A stretch of 64,000 nt of DNA from Massiliimalia massiliensis (lineage in GTDB: Bacteria; Bacillota; Clostridia; Oscillospirales; Ruminococcaceae), in contig NZ_FUHT01000004.1 of the NCBI RefSeq assembly GCF_900155615.1, positions 992,001-1,056,000 of the forward strand. Reading direction: 5' to 3'. Below the pieces are notes generated by a model. The model was given only the letters and a program-made list of their open reading frames with translations, searched no databases and had not been told where the DNA came from. Made by a program: the position numbers and the translations under genes. Every line of letters starts with the position of its first letter. Within the stretch, counting starts at the first letter, position 1. This document shows, piece by piece, positions 15,872-24,225 of this stretch.

Positions 15872-16543
15872 TTATTCGATGGCCCAGTCGATGGGTTCCT
15901 TCCCTGCCGACTGCAAAAATGTATTTGCTTTTGAAAAATGGCGGCAGCCAAAAAAGCCGTTGCCGGCCGAAAAGGGACTGGGGTGGGCACAGGTCAGAAT
16001 TTTATGAGCCGGATTGGTGAGAAGCGCTGTTTTGGATCTGGCATTGGCGCCCCACAGCAGGAATACAATCGGGTCTTCCCGGTCATTCAACAGGCGGATA
16101 ATATGATCGGTAAAAATCTCCCAGCCAATCCCTTTATGGCTGTTGGCCTGTCCTGCCCGGACTGTCAAAACCGTATTCAGCAGCAATACTCCCTGTTTTG
16201 TCCAGGCGGTCAACTCTCCGTTTTCATCTGACATCCGTATTCCGAGATCATCCCGTATTTCCTGGAAAATATTCTTTAGGGACGGCGGCTGTGCAATTCC
16301 CTTTTTGACTGAAAAGCACAATCCGTGCGCCTGTCCCCGGCCATGGTAAGGGTCCTGTCCCAAAATCACGGCCTTCACATCCGAAAAGGAAGTATATTTT
16401 AAAGCATTAAAAATATCATACATATCCGGATAAATAGTACGGGTATGGTATTCGTGTGCTAAAAAGCGGTGCAGCTTTTTGTAGTAATCCTTCTCAAACT
16501 CGTCCTTTAACAGCGCGTCCCATTCATTGCCAAATGCTATCAT
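15872..16543 (-). CDS. ung: Uracil-DNA glycosylase, family 1
   Basis: A 223-residue Ung that removes uracil from DNA at the start of base-excision repair. The catalytic water-activating motif is GQDPYHG (Asp), the uracil-binding Phe/Asn region is SLKNIF followed by LLLNTVLTV, and the DNA-intercalation loop is HPSPFSA. Length and motif spacing are typical. Its ATG overlaps the stop of the RlmA-like gene by four bases (ATGA). Confidence 0.95.
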   Translation of the reverse strand: MIAFGNEWDALLKDEFEKDYYKKLHRFLAHEYHTRTIYPDMYDIFNALKYTSFSDVKAVILGQDPYHGRGQAHGLCFSVKKGIAQPPSLKNIFQEIRDDLGIRMSDENGELTAWTKQGVLLLNTVLTVRAGQANSHKGIGWEIFTDHIIRLLNDREDPIVFLLWGANARSKTALLTNPAHKILTCAHPSPFSAGNGFFGCRHFSKANTFLQSAGKEPIDWAIE

Positions 16544-17385
16544 GTTGTTGTTTCCTTTCCATCCTTTTGATACACCAGTATCTCAAACTCTATTCTGGTT
16601 GTCAAACGGCCGCACCCCTGCAGGCGTCTGGAGTTCTCCTCCGACGTTTTATAATAATAGGGCGTCATCATAAATAAATTTTGAATGTCTTCCCGACTGG
16701 TTAAGGTGATTTGTTCCGCAAGTCTCCTTACCCTAAGCAACTGAAATCCCGAAAGCTTATAGTCCCTGACTTCGTTTTCATACGGTGAATCGTAGACCAA
16801 TTCCTTCAACTCCCAAAGGTGTTTCCGGGAAGGAATCACCATGACCATGATCCCATCCTTTTTAAGCACCCGCAGAAATTCTTCTCCGCAATAAGGCGCG
16901 AATAAATTAAACAGCAGGTCGCAGGCGGAATCGGCAACAGGCAGGTGAAATACGCTGCCTACCAAAAATTCCGCTTCATGGTTTTTCTTAGCGGCTGCGT
17001 TCAGCGCAAATTTTGAAATGTCAATTCCAACCATCCTCGGCTTTGTCAAGGAGGACAGAGCCTGATAAACCGCATTCGTATAATAGCCCTCCCCGCAGCC
17101 TGCATCCAGGATATCGGGGGTTTTCCATCCGGCCTCCTGGCAGCAGCGCGCCGCTTCATTGCAGAGAGCTTCAGCCAATGGCTGGTAATATCCTTTTTGC
17201 AAAAAATCCCGCCTGGCGTTGACCATCAGCTTATTGTCGCCCGGCAGCTTGGAGTGTTTGCCATTGGATAACAGCAGATTGACATAACCGCTCTTTGCCC
17301 GGTCAAAGCTGTGATGGTTTTGGCAGACAAGCCGTTTTTCTTCTATCCGTAATGGTTTATGGCAAACCGGACAAATTAGTTCCAT
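16540..17385 (-). CDS. RlmA-like 23S rRNA (guanine-N1) methyltransferase
   Basis: A 281-residue SAM-dependent methyltransferase. An N-terminal zinc ribbon (CPVCHKPL with CQNHHSFDRAKSGYVNLL) is the signature of RlmA-type enzymes that methylate G745/G748 of 23S rRNA; the SAM-binding motif is DILDAGCGEGYY at about residue 87, with acidic motif VGIDISKFAL. ATG at 17385 is chosen for the AAAGGAAC site and because the zinc ribbon begins there. The longer open frame upstream is leader RNA. Operon with ung. Confidence 0.85.
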   Translation of the reverse strand: MELICPVCHKPLRIEEKRLVCQNHHSFDRAKSGYVNLLLSNGKHSKLPGDNKLMVNARRDFLQKGYYQPLAEALCNEAARCCQEAGWKTPDILDAGCGEGYYTNAVYQALSSLTKPRMVGIDISKFALNAAAKKNHEAEFLVGSVFHLPVADSACDLLFNLFAPYCGEEFLRVLKKDGIMVMVIPSRKHLWELKELVYDSPYENEVRDYKLSGFQLLRVRRLAEQITLTSREDIQNLFMMTPYYYKTSEENSRRLQGCGRLTTRIEFEILVYQKDGKETTT

Positions 17386-17655
17386 CGTTGTTCCTTTCTG
17401 ATTGTTTTTCCGTTCTATTTTTATACCGCTATCTCCGGACGGTTCCATTATGTCCGTCCATGAGACGTTTTCTGATTCCGGCGTTACCAAACGCCTGCCG
17501 CATCCTTTGCCGGCAAAGAAAACCCTCTGAGGCAAACATGCCTGCTGCCCTATTATTTCATAAAGCCGCCGTGATAAAAACGGCGGTGCCGCAAGGCATG
17601 AAAGAATTCGTTCCGAGAGCTGTTTAACGTTATTATACCATAAATCTTCCAAACG
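17386..17655 (-). other. Long untranslated leader of the rlmA-ung transcript
   Basis: About 240 bases lie between the predicted transcription start (near 17625) and the rlmA-like start codon. I see no convincing gene. Several hairpins are possible, the best being CCGCCGT paired with ACGGCGG (about 17564-17587) and GGACGG paired with CCGTCC (about 17440-17462). It matches no riboswitch I can recall. Confidence 0.4.
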
Positions 17656-17660
17656 GTAAA
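17632..17660 (-). promoter_or_regulatory. Promoter of the rlmA-ung operon
   Basis: Minus strand TTTACC (17655-17660), 17-base spacer, TATAAT (17632-17637). The -35 lies inside the terminator palindrome of the preceding hydrogenase operon. Confidence 0.65.
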
Positions 17661-17695
17661 ACCCCCAAAGAGGATCTCCTCTTTGGGGGTTTTAC
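17656..17695 (-). terminator. Terminator of the hydrogenase operon
   Basis: A 40-base near-perfect palindrome with arms GTAAAACCCCCAAAGAGG and its complement, starting 15 bases after the hydA stop codon. Its downstream arm contains the -35 of the rlmA-ung promoter. Confidence 0.8.
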
Positions 17696-17710
17696 GTGTA
17701 ACCAGTCTGA

Positions 17711-19453
17711 TTAGTACAGATCGCGTTTTACATAAGAAGTGTGAAGAATTTCATGCGCCTTATGGCTGCCCGGTTCGCCCAGATATTCTTTATAGAGCTT
17801 CTGAACAGACGGGTTGTCATGAGATTTTCTCAGAGGCATGCTCGCATCCAATTCATAGATGGTCTTGGCTCTAACCTCACGGATATCAACAAAGTTTCTC
17901 AGGGACGCAGGCTGGATCGGCTGTCCACCACCATTGACACAACCGCCTGGGCATGCCATTACTTCGATAAAGTGGTAGTTCGCTTTCCCTTCCTGGATAT
18001 CAGTCAGCAGTTTCTTCGCGTTTGCCAAACCAGAGCAAACCGCAACCTTGACTTCAATATCGCCAATTTTATAAGAAGCTTCCTTGATTCCCTTGGTGCC
18101 GCGAACGTCATTGAATTCCAGCTTTCCGAGTTCTTCGCCGGTTAAGGTTTCGACTGCAGTTCTCAGCGCAGCTTCCATAACACCGCCGGTCGCGCCAAAG
18201 ATTACGCCAGCGCCCGTGGATTCTCCGAGCGGATCGTCAAATCCTTCGTCCGGCAGCATATCAAAGATCAAGCCAGCACGTTTAATCATACGCGCCAGTT
18301 CTCTGGTGGTAATTGCAATATCAACATCCGGAACACCGGCAGCGCTCTGATCTTCACGGCCGATTTCAAATTTCTTAGCAGTACACGGCATAACGCTGAC
18401 ACAGACGATGTCCTTTGGATCGATTCCCATTTTCTCAGCATAGAAGGTTTTGGTCACAGCGCCAAACATTTGCTGCGGAGATTTGCAGGAGGACAGATTC
18501 GGAATGAAATCCGGGAAGAAATGCTCACAGAATTTTACCCATCCCGGAGAACATGAAGTAATGATCGGCAGTGTTCCGCCATTTTTGAAACGATCAAGGA
18601 ATTCGGTCGCTTCTTCCATAATAGTCAGGTCAGCCGCAAAGTCGGTATCAAAGACCTTGTCAAAACCAAGGCGGCGCAGTGCAGCAGCCATCTTGCCTTC
18701 TACATTGGTGCCTACCGGCAGGCCAAACGCTTCACCCAGCGCAACACGTACAGACGGAGCTGTCTGAACAACGACGTGTTTGGCCGGATCAGCGATTGCC
18801 GCGAATACTTCTTCCGTGTTATCCTTTTCACCCAATGCGCCGGTCGGGCAGACGGTGATACACTGTCCGCAGTTAACGCAGTTGGTTTCCCCTAAAGGTG
18901 CTTCAAACGCGCAGCCAATATGGGTTGCCTGGCCTCTGTCGTTCGGGCCAATCACCGCAACACCCTGGTTGTTTTTACATGCGGCAACACAACGGCGGCA
19001 AAGGATGCATCTGTTGTTATCACGGTACATATGAGGCGCGGAATCATCAACGTCATAATGTTCGTTTGCGCCCTCATATTTCTTTTCGTCGTCTACGCCA
19101 TATTCTTTACACAGTCTCTGCAGCTCGCAGTCTCCGCTGCGCACGCAGGACAGGCATTTTCTTTCATGGGTGGACAGAACCAATTCAAGGTTGGTTTTTC
19201 TTGCTTTCTGAATTGCAGGAGAGTTTGTGACAACCTCCATCCCCTCAGAAACCGGGTGTACACAAGCCGCAGCCATGCTTCTCGCACCCTTGACTTCTAC
19301 AACGCACATACGGCAGGCGCCGATCTCGTTGATATCTTTCAGGTAGCAGAGAGTCGGAATCTCAATTCCAGCTTCATGGGCAGCCTGTAAAATTGTATAA
19401 TCCTTCGGCACACTGACTGACATGCCGTTGATCTTTAAAGTTACTTTATCCAT
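17711..19453 (-). CDS. hydA: NAD-linked [FeFe]-hydrogenase catalytic subunit HydA
   Basis: A 580-residue catalytic subunit. In order: [2Fe-2S] domain (Cys36, 47, 50, 64), His-Cys3 [4Fe-4S] domain (His96, Cys100, 103, 109), two-[4Fe-4S] ferredoxin (Cys149-159, Cys192-202), then the H-cluster domain with loops L1 TSCSPGW (299-305), L2 MPCTAK (355-360) and L3 EVMACPGGC (497-505), and a small-subunit-like end (SLRNFVDIREVRAKTIYELD). With hydB and hydC this is the trimeric cytoplasmic hydrogenase that couples NADH and reduced ferredoxin oxidation to H2 formation (electron confurcation) or the reverse. The L1 loop has Ser where CpI-type enzymes have a second Cys. Confidence 0.93.
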   Translation of the reverse strand: MDKVTLKINGMSVSVPKDYTILQAAHEAGIEIPTLCYLKDINEIGACRMCVVEVKGARSMAAACVHPVSEGMEVVTNSPAIQKARKTNLELVLSTHERKCLSCVRSGDCELQRLCKEYGVDDEKKYEGANEHYDVDDSAPHMYRDNNRCILCRRCVAACKNNQGVAVIGPNDRGQATHIGCAFEAPLGETNCVNCGQCITVCPTGALGEKDNTEEVFAAIADPAKHVVVQTAPSVRVALGEAFGLPVGTNVEGKMAAALRRLGFDKVFDTDFAADLTIMEEATEFLDRFKNGGTLPIITSCSPGWVKFCEHFFPDFIPNLSSCKSPQQMFGAVTKTFYAEKMGIDPKDIVCVSVMPCTAKKFEIGREDQSAAGVPDVDIAITTRELARMIKRAGLIFDMLPDEGFDDPLGESTGAGVIFGATGGVMEAALRTAVETLTGEELGKLEFNDVRGTKGIKEASYKIGDIEVKVAVCSGLANAKKLLTDIQEGKANYHFIEVMACPGGCVNGGGQPIQPASLRNFVDIREVRAKTIYELDASMPLRKSHDNPSVQKLYKEYLGEPGSHKAHEILHTSYVKRDLY

Positions 19454-19465
19454 TCTGGTGCCCTC

Positions 19466-21253
19466 CTACTTTTTCGTGATTGCGCCGAAGCGGCATTTTT
19501 CCATACAAGCGCCGCACTTGATACATTTATCCGTATGGATCACATGCGGGTTCTTCACTGTCCCTTCGATTGCACCAACCGGACATACTCTCGCGCAAAG
19601 AGTACAGCCCTTACATTTTTCAGCGTCGATGCTGTAACGTACCAGGCCTTTGCAGACGCCGGCAGGACAGGTCTTGTCAACAATGTGCGCTTCATATTCG
19701 TGACGGAAATATTTCAAAGTAGAGAGAACCGGGTTCGGAGCTGTCTGACCCAGACCGCACAGAGAGTTTGCTTTAATGAAATAGCAAAGCTCTTCCAGTT
19801 TGTCCAGATCCTCTAAGGTTGCATTTCCCTTGGAGATCTTATCCAGCATTTCATACATCCGTTTTGTACCGACACGGCATGGGGTACATTTCCCGCAGGA
19901 CTCATCAACGGTGAATTCCAGGAAGAATTTCGCGATGTCAACCATACAGGTGTCCTCGTCCATGACAATCAGCCCGCCGGAGCCCATCATAGAGCCGATT
20001 GCAATCAGGTTGTCATAGTCGATCTTGGTATCGATCAGGTCAGCCGGGATACATCCGCCGGAAGGACCGCCGGTCTGAGCCGCTTTAAATTTCTTGCCGT
20101 TCGGGATGCCGCCGCCGATTTCTTCAATGATCTCGCGCAGGGTCGTTCCCATCGGAACTTCAACAAGCCCGGTATTGTGGATTTTTCCGCCCAGTGCAAA
20201 TACTTTGGTTCCCTTGGATTTTTCAGTACCCATGGAGGAGAACCAATCCGCGCCGTTGAGGATAATCCGCGGAATATTCGCATAGGTTTCAACATTGTTG
20301 AGGACTGTCGGCTTGCCGAACAAACCCTTAACAGCCGGGAACGGAGGACGAGGACGCGGTTCGCCGCGATGGCCTTCAATCGAGGTCATCAGCGCAGTTT
20401 CTTCCCCGCATACAAACGCGCCTGCACCCAGACGCAGTTCCATGTCAAAATCAAATCCAGAATCAAAGATATTTTTACCGAGCAGGCCGTATTCGCGTGC
20501 CTGGTCAATTGCAATCTGCAGACGTTTTACAGCGATCGGATATTCCGCACGGATATAAACATAACCCTGGGAAGCGCCGATTGCATACCCTGCGATTGTC
20601 ATTGCTTCAATCAGAACATGCGGGTCACCTTCCAGGATCGAACGATCCATGAACGCGCCCGGGTCACCTTCGTCAGCATTACAGCAGACATATTTCTGAT
20701 CCGCGTCATTTGCAGCCGCAAAGGACCATTTCAGGCCGGTCGGGAACCCGCCGCCCCCGCGTCCGCGCAGGCCGCTGTCTTTAATAGTCTGGATAACCTG
20801 TTCCGGTGTCATCTCGGTCAGCACCTTGCCCAGAGCCTGATAGCCGTCAAACCCGATGTACTCTTCGATATTTTCCGGGTTAATCACGCCGCAGTTCCTC
20901 AGTGCGACACGATGCTGTTTTTTATAGAAATCTGTCTCATTCAGAGATTTTACGGTGTCATCCGCTACTGTTTCAGAATACAGCAGACGTTTTACAATAC
21001 GCCCCTTCAAGAGATGCTCGGAAACAATTTCCGGGATATCTTCCGGCTTTACCATTGAATAGAAAGAGCCTTCCGGATATACAATCATGATCGGGCCTAA
21101 CGCGCAAAGTCCAAAGCATCCGGTTTTTACAACCTTAACTTCTTCAGAGAGCCCCTGTTTTGCAATTTCCTGCTCTAAAGCGGAAACCAACTGTTCACTG
21201 CCTGAAGAGGTACAACCTGTACCACCGCACACCAGTACATGAGAACGATACAT
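19466..21253 (-). CDS. hydB: NuoF-like hydrogenase subunit HydB
   Basis: A 595-residue NADH-binding flavoprotein: an N-terminal thioredoxin-like [2Fe-2S] domain (CGGTGCTSSG), the FMN/NADH domain (GLRGRGGGGFPTGLKW; YVCCNADEGDPGAF), the NuoF-type 4Fe-4S site (SCGKCTPCRVG) and a C-terminal two-[4Fe-4S] ferredoxin (CKGCTLCARVC, CIKCGACMEKC). It passes electrons between NADH and the HydA clusters and is the site of bifurcation in HydABC. ATG at 21253 is chosen over the one six bases earlier because AGGGAGG is then at normal spacing. It is 12 bases upstream of hydA. Confidence 0.93.
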   Translation of the reverse strand: MYRSHVLVCGGTGCTSSGSEQLVSALEQEIAKQGLSEEVKVVKTGCFGLCALGPIMIVYPEGSFYSMVKPEDIPEIVSEHLLKGRIVKRLLYSETVADDTVKSLNETDFYKKQHRVALRNCGVINPENIEEYIGFDGYQALGKVLTEMTPEQVIQTIKDSGLRGRGGGGFPTGLKWSFAAANDADQKYVCCNADEGDPGAFMDRSILEGDPHVLIEAMTIAGYAIGASQGYVYIRAEYPIAVKRLQIAIDQAREYGLLGKNIFDSGFDFDMELRLGAGAFVCGEETALMTSIEGHRGEPRPRPPFPAVKGLFGKPTVLNNVETYANIPRIILNGADWFSSMGTEKSKGTKVFALGGKIHNTGLVEVPMGTTLREIIEEIGGGIPNGKKFKAAQTGGPSGGCIPADLIDTKIDYDNLIAIGSMMGSGGLIVMDEDTCMVDIAKFFLEFTVDESCGKCTPCRVGTKRMYEMLDKISKGNATLEDLDKLEELCYFIKANSLCGLGQTAPNPVLSTLKYFRHEYEAHIVDKTCPAGVCKGLVRYSIDAEKCKGCTLCARVCPVGAIEGTVKNPHVIHTDKCIKCGACMEKCRFGAITKK

Positions 21254-21271
21254 TAGCATTTACCTCCCTTA

Positions 21272-21643
21272 TTATTTCGCTACTGCGCCGATGGTATATT
21301 CTTCGACAACATTGCCGTTGACAAGGTGATCGCTTACCACTCTTGCAACCTTTTCAGCAGTCATTTTTACATATGTAGTTTTGCTGCCGTCATTGGTATA
21401 AACCTCCACAACCGGTTCATACTGGCAGATACCAATGCATCCGGTCTGTGTTACCATAACATTATTTAATCCTCTTTTTGCAACCTCTTCGGTAAAGGCA
21501 TTGAGAACCGGCCTTGCACCAGCCGCGATTCCACAGGTAGCCATCCCGACAACAACACGGATATTATCATCCGCACTGTCGCGGACATTGACAGAAGTCT
21601 GCATTTTATCGCGAATTGCTTTTAATTCTGCTAAGCTTTTCAT
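21272..21643 (-). CDS. Thioredoxin-like [2Fe-2S] ferredoxin
   Basis: A 123-residue protein with the thioredoxin-like ferredoxin fold. Candidate [2Fe-2S] ligands are in GMATCGIAAGA and TQTGCIGICQYEP (C-x(n)-C and C-x3-C). It is a small relative of the N-terminus of HydB and of NuoE. Stand-alone copies sit between NuoE and NuoF genes in many clostridial hydrogenase operons and presumably carry electrons in the complex. It lies 18 bases before hydB. Confidence 0.85.
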   Translation of the reverse strand: MKSLAELKAIRDKMQTSVNVRDSADDNIRVVVGMATCGIAAGARPVLNAFTEEVAKRGLNNVMVTQTGCIGICQYEPVVEVYTNDGSKTTYVKMTAEKVARVVSDHLVNGNVVEEYTIGAVAK

Positions 21644-21730
21644 TAACTATTCATTCCTTTCTAGGAATTGCGCCGCCCTGAAAAATCAGGCTAAAGCCGT
21701 CCCATCCGGCTTCAAGAGCGCAAAACGTGT

Positions 21731-21766
21731 GTTTGAAAGTAAACCCTCGGAAGTCTGCTTTCAAAC
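21731..21766 (-). other. Intra-operon stem-loop
   Basis: GTTTGAAAG (21731-21739) pairs with CTTTCAAAC (21758-21766) in the 135-base gap between the HATPase gene and the ferredoxin gene. There is no T run, so it is more likely an mRNA stability or processing element than a terminator. Confidence 0.4.
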
Positions 21767-21778
21767 TTCCGCACCACC

Positions 21779-22333
21779 TTATTTAAGTTCCTGCTGTTCT
21801 GCCTGGAGCGTGTTTTCCTCAATAAAGCTCTTGATAAAGACCAGCACGTCAGGCGAATTAACAGGCAAACCTTCCAATATCTGCTTTACCTCTCTGGTAT
21901 CGAGTGTAAATTCAGCGTCATTATACCGGTAGCGGTATATAAAATCTATCTCAGGATTCACTGAGATCAGTGTAACCATGGTAGACGCCATATCCCCCAA
22001 CGGCATCAGATCAATATGATCCAGCACATAGGTGGCAATCACCTTGGTTCCTACGCCCTCCTCGCTCTCAATCCGGAATGTACCGCCGGTCATCTCAGCC
22101 GACATCTTAAAAAACGGTACGCCCAGTCCGACAGGACGCGTCGTCCTGGTGGTAAAGAAGGGATTGATTACCTGCTCGACTTTTTCCTTGCTCATCCCGC
22201 AGCCGTTATCCTCAATTGTGATTGTCATTTTATTGTCAATAACAGACCGAATAATCTCAATTGTGATTAAACTGGCGTTGGCACGAATGGAATTCTGCGC
22301 GATATCCAGTATATTCAAAGATAATTCCTGCAT
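21779..22333 (-). CDS. HATPase_c (histidine-kinase-like ATPase) protein in hydrogenase operon
   Basis: A 184-residue protein that begins directly with an ATP-binding Bergerat fold: N box (LNILDIAQNSIRANAS), G1 box (IEDNGCGM) and G2 box (RPVGLGVPFF), followed by an unrecognised C-terminal part. It lacks a dimerisation/phosphoacceptor domain and any sensor domain, so it cannot be a classical kinase alone. Genes of this type occur in clostridial hydrogenase operons, position and role suggesting control of the hydrogenase or its operon; this is inference. Confidence 0.8.
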   Translation of the reverse strand: MQELSLNILDIAQNSIRANASLITIEIIRSVIDNKMTITIEDNGCGMSKEKVEQVINPFFTTRTTRPVGLGVPFFKMSAEMTGGTFRIESEEGVGTKVIATYVLDHIDLMPLGDMASTMVTLISVNPEIDFIYRYRYNDAEFTLDTREVKQILEGLPVNSPDVLVFIKSFIEENTLQAEQQELK

Positions 22334-22374
22334 GATAAACCCCTTTCAGGCAGATCACCTGTTCGGCTCAGGAA

Positions 22375-22872
22375 TTAGCCGTTGTATTTCTCGATAATTC
22401 CATCAATTTCGTCCGGTGTCAGCTTACCGTATACATCATCGTTGATCATCATAACCGGAGCCAAACCACACGCACCGATGCAGCGGCAAGCCTCCAGCGA
22501 GAATTTTCCGTCCGGAGTACATTCCCCGCTCTTGATCCCCAGCTTCTGCACCAGCTTGTCAAACACGTCGCCCGCGCCCTTTACATAGCAAGCGGTGCCA
22601 AGACATACTGAAATTTTATACTGCCCTTTCGGATACAATGAGAACTGGGAATAGAAAGTAGCAACGCCGTAAACCTCTTCCAGTGATACTCCCAATCCCT
22701 TCGCAATCATAGTCTGAACTTCAATAGGAAGATAGCCGTAAATGTCCTGCGCTTTTTGCATGACCGGCATCAACGCACCTTTGTCCGCTTTATGTTCCTC
22801 GATGACCTGCATCAACTGAGCTTCCTGCTCAGGAGTCCCGCGAAAAGGTACTGTTCCCTTTTTTTCAGCCAT
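22375..22872 (-). CDS. hydC: NuoE-like hydrogenase subunit HydC
   Basis: A 165-residue [2Fe-2S] thioredoxin-fold subunit. A helical N-terminus (ALMPVMQKAQDIYGYLP) and GVATFYSQF are typical of NuoE; cluster ligands are in CLGTACYVKGA and EACRCIGACGLAP (C-x4-C, C-x3-C). Third subunit of the HydABC hydrogenase. ATG at 22872 has TAAGGAGGT upstream; the longer frame is not used. First gene of the minus-strand operon hydC - HATPase - ferredoxin - hydB - hydA. Confidence 0.92.
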   Translation of the reverse strand: MAEKKGTVPFRGTPEQEAQLMQVIEEHKADKGALMPVMQKAQDIYGYLPIEVQTMIAKGLGVSLEEVYGVATFYSQFSLYPKGQYKISVCLGTACYVKGAGDVFDKLVQKLGIKSGECTPDGKFSLEACRCIGACGLAPVMMINDDVYGKLTPDEIDGIIEKYNG

Positions 22873-23307
22873 ACTATATACCTCCTTAAAATAATATCGC
22901 CGCCCCGCCGTTCTCCTCACCTCAAACAGCAGAGCCAATCTGACTGGTTCACTTCCGCCCGGAATTATTACAAAATCCAGGTATTCAGATACAATTTATT
23001 ATATCATTTTCCAGCTTCAAAATCTATGTTGTTAAAGTATAAACAAACCAGCTTTTTTTGTAAAAATCAAACAAAAAAAACAAATCCTTGAGAAAAAATG
23101 GAAAGTGCTGTTGCCGTTTGAATCAACATAGTGATATAATACAAATACTAATATACCACATCTGTACTTAATTGGAAAAATTACACGAAGCCCATATTAT
23201 TTTTGATATGGCTGTTACCCCTGGATTGGAATGAAAAAAGCAAAGGAAAAAACATACTGTTTTGGTTAATTTTCCAATATTCTGATTGGTAATATGGAGG
23301 GATATTT
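22873..23307. other. Divergent control region between the two hydrogenase-locus operons
   Basis: A 435-base gene-free region. It holds a clear plus-strand promoter at 23111-23140, a possible minus-strand -10 (TATAAT, about 22997-23002) with a poor -35, and a plus-strand leader of about 160 bases with possible structure: ATTGGAAAAATTA (23171-23183) is nearly complementary to TTAATTTTCCAAT (23266-23278), enclosing a second hairpin at 23190-23212 (GCCCATAT against ATATGGC). Confidence 0.5.
23111..23140 (+). promoter_or_regulatory. Promoter of the DRTGG/HydS/PHP operon
   Basis: TTGCCG (23111-23116), 18-base spacer, TATAAT (23135-23140). Confidence 0.6.
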
Positions 23308-23646
23308 ATGACAATCCAAGATTTGAAAACCATTTTAGAAGCAGAGGTTATTTTTGGCGACGAGCTGATGGATCAGGAAATCCATACTGCCTGCGGGTCT
23401 GATATGATGAGCGACGTGCTCGCATTTGTCAAGGATCAGTCCGTTTTGCTGACCGGTCTGGTAAACCCGCAGGTTGTACGTACTGCTGACATGATGGATA
23501 TCCGCTGTATCGTTTTTGTCCGCGGGAAACGTCCGGACAACGACATTATCGAGCTGGCACAGGAACGTGACATCGCCCTGATGTCCACCGGCCTTCGGAT
23601 GTTTACCGCCTGCGGCCTTTTATGGGAAAAGGGATTGCGCGGCTAA
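23308..23646 (+). CDS. DRTGG-domain protein (first copy)
   Basis: A 112-residue stand-alone DRTGG domain (TIQDLKTILEAEVIFG, the LLTGLVNPQVVRTADMMD segment, then IVFVRGKRPDNDII). DRTGG domains occur beside CBS domains and in phosphotransacetylases and are suspected small-ligand sensors; no activity is established. Stand-alone copies cluster with hydrogenase genes in Clostridia. A second, divergent copy follows at 25575. It has a GGAGGGATATTT site before the ATG. Confidence 0.8.
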   Translation: MTIQDLKTILEAEVIFGDELMDQEIHTACGSDMMSDVLAFVKDQSVLLTGLVNPQVVRTADMMDIRCIVFVRGKRPDNDIIELAQERDIALMSTGLRMFTACGLLWEKGLRG

Positions 23647-23761
23647 TCCCTCTGTTCTTTCATATTATCTCAGCCGGCATAACACCCAGCCCGGCAATGA
23701 ACATAATTGGAAAGGAGACGGCTTTCTCCGATTCATAAAAGAGAGAGCCTGATACATAAAA

Positions 23762-24187
23762 ATGGAAAACCTCATTAAATTGTCCTACGAGGTTGACGGA
23801 GAGGATTTCACCCGTGCAGGCGAGGCCTCTGCCAGCGTGAAAAAAAGTCTCCGGAAGCTCGGCGTCCCGCCCGACGTCATCCGAAAAGTGGCAATTGCCC
23901 TCTATGAGGGGGAAATCAATATGGTCATCCATGCCGAGGGCGGCGTGATTGACGTTGAAATCTCGCCGGAGCACGTCACCATGGTGCTGCGCGACCACGG
24001 CAAAGGAATTGCGGATGTGGAAAAGGCTATGCAGGAAGGGTACTCCACCGCCCCTGACGAGGTGCGCAGTCTCGGCTTTGGAGCCGGGATGGGTCTGCCC
24101 AACATGAAAAAATACAGTGATGAAATGACAATTGATTCAACGGTCGGTGTAGGTACCACCGTTTCTATGACTGTTTATATCCAGTAA
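23762..24187 (+). CDS. RsbW/RsbT-like ATP-binding protein
   Basis: A 141-residue HATPase of the anti-sigma/serine-kinase type: N box around ALYEGEINMVIHA, G1 box LRDHGKGIADVE, G2 box GFGAGMGLPNMKKYSD, and SMTVY at the end. RsbW-type proteins phosphorylate an anti-sigma antagonist and may hold a sigma factor, RsbT-type ones only phosphorylate. No cognate STAS protein or sigma factor lies nearby, so the partner is unknown. It sits 115 bases after the first DRTGG gene and 38 bases before the sensory hydrogenase gene. The ribosome binding site is weak. Confidence 0.8.
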   Translation: MENLIKLSYEVDGEDFTRAGEASASVKKSLRKLGVPPDVIRKVAIALYEGEINMVIHAEGGVIDVEISPEHVTMVLRDHGKGIADVEKAMQEGYSTAPDEVRSLGFGAGMGLPNMKKYSDEMTIDSTVGVGTTVSMTVYIQ

Positions 24188-24225
24188 TCCTGATTATTAT
24201 TTTGACAGAAAGGAGGCGCTCTCCT

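Noticed and set aside
17386-17625. Signal recognition particle RNA or 6S RNA
   Set aside because: The hairpins lack the conserved SRP loop sequence and the 6S open-bubble layout.
17386-17652. N-terminal extension of the RlmA-like protein
   Set aside because: The zinc ribbon begins at 17385 and a ribosome binding site precedes it; the extra 89 residues look random.
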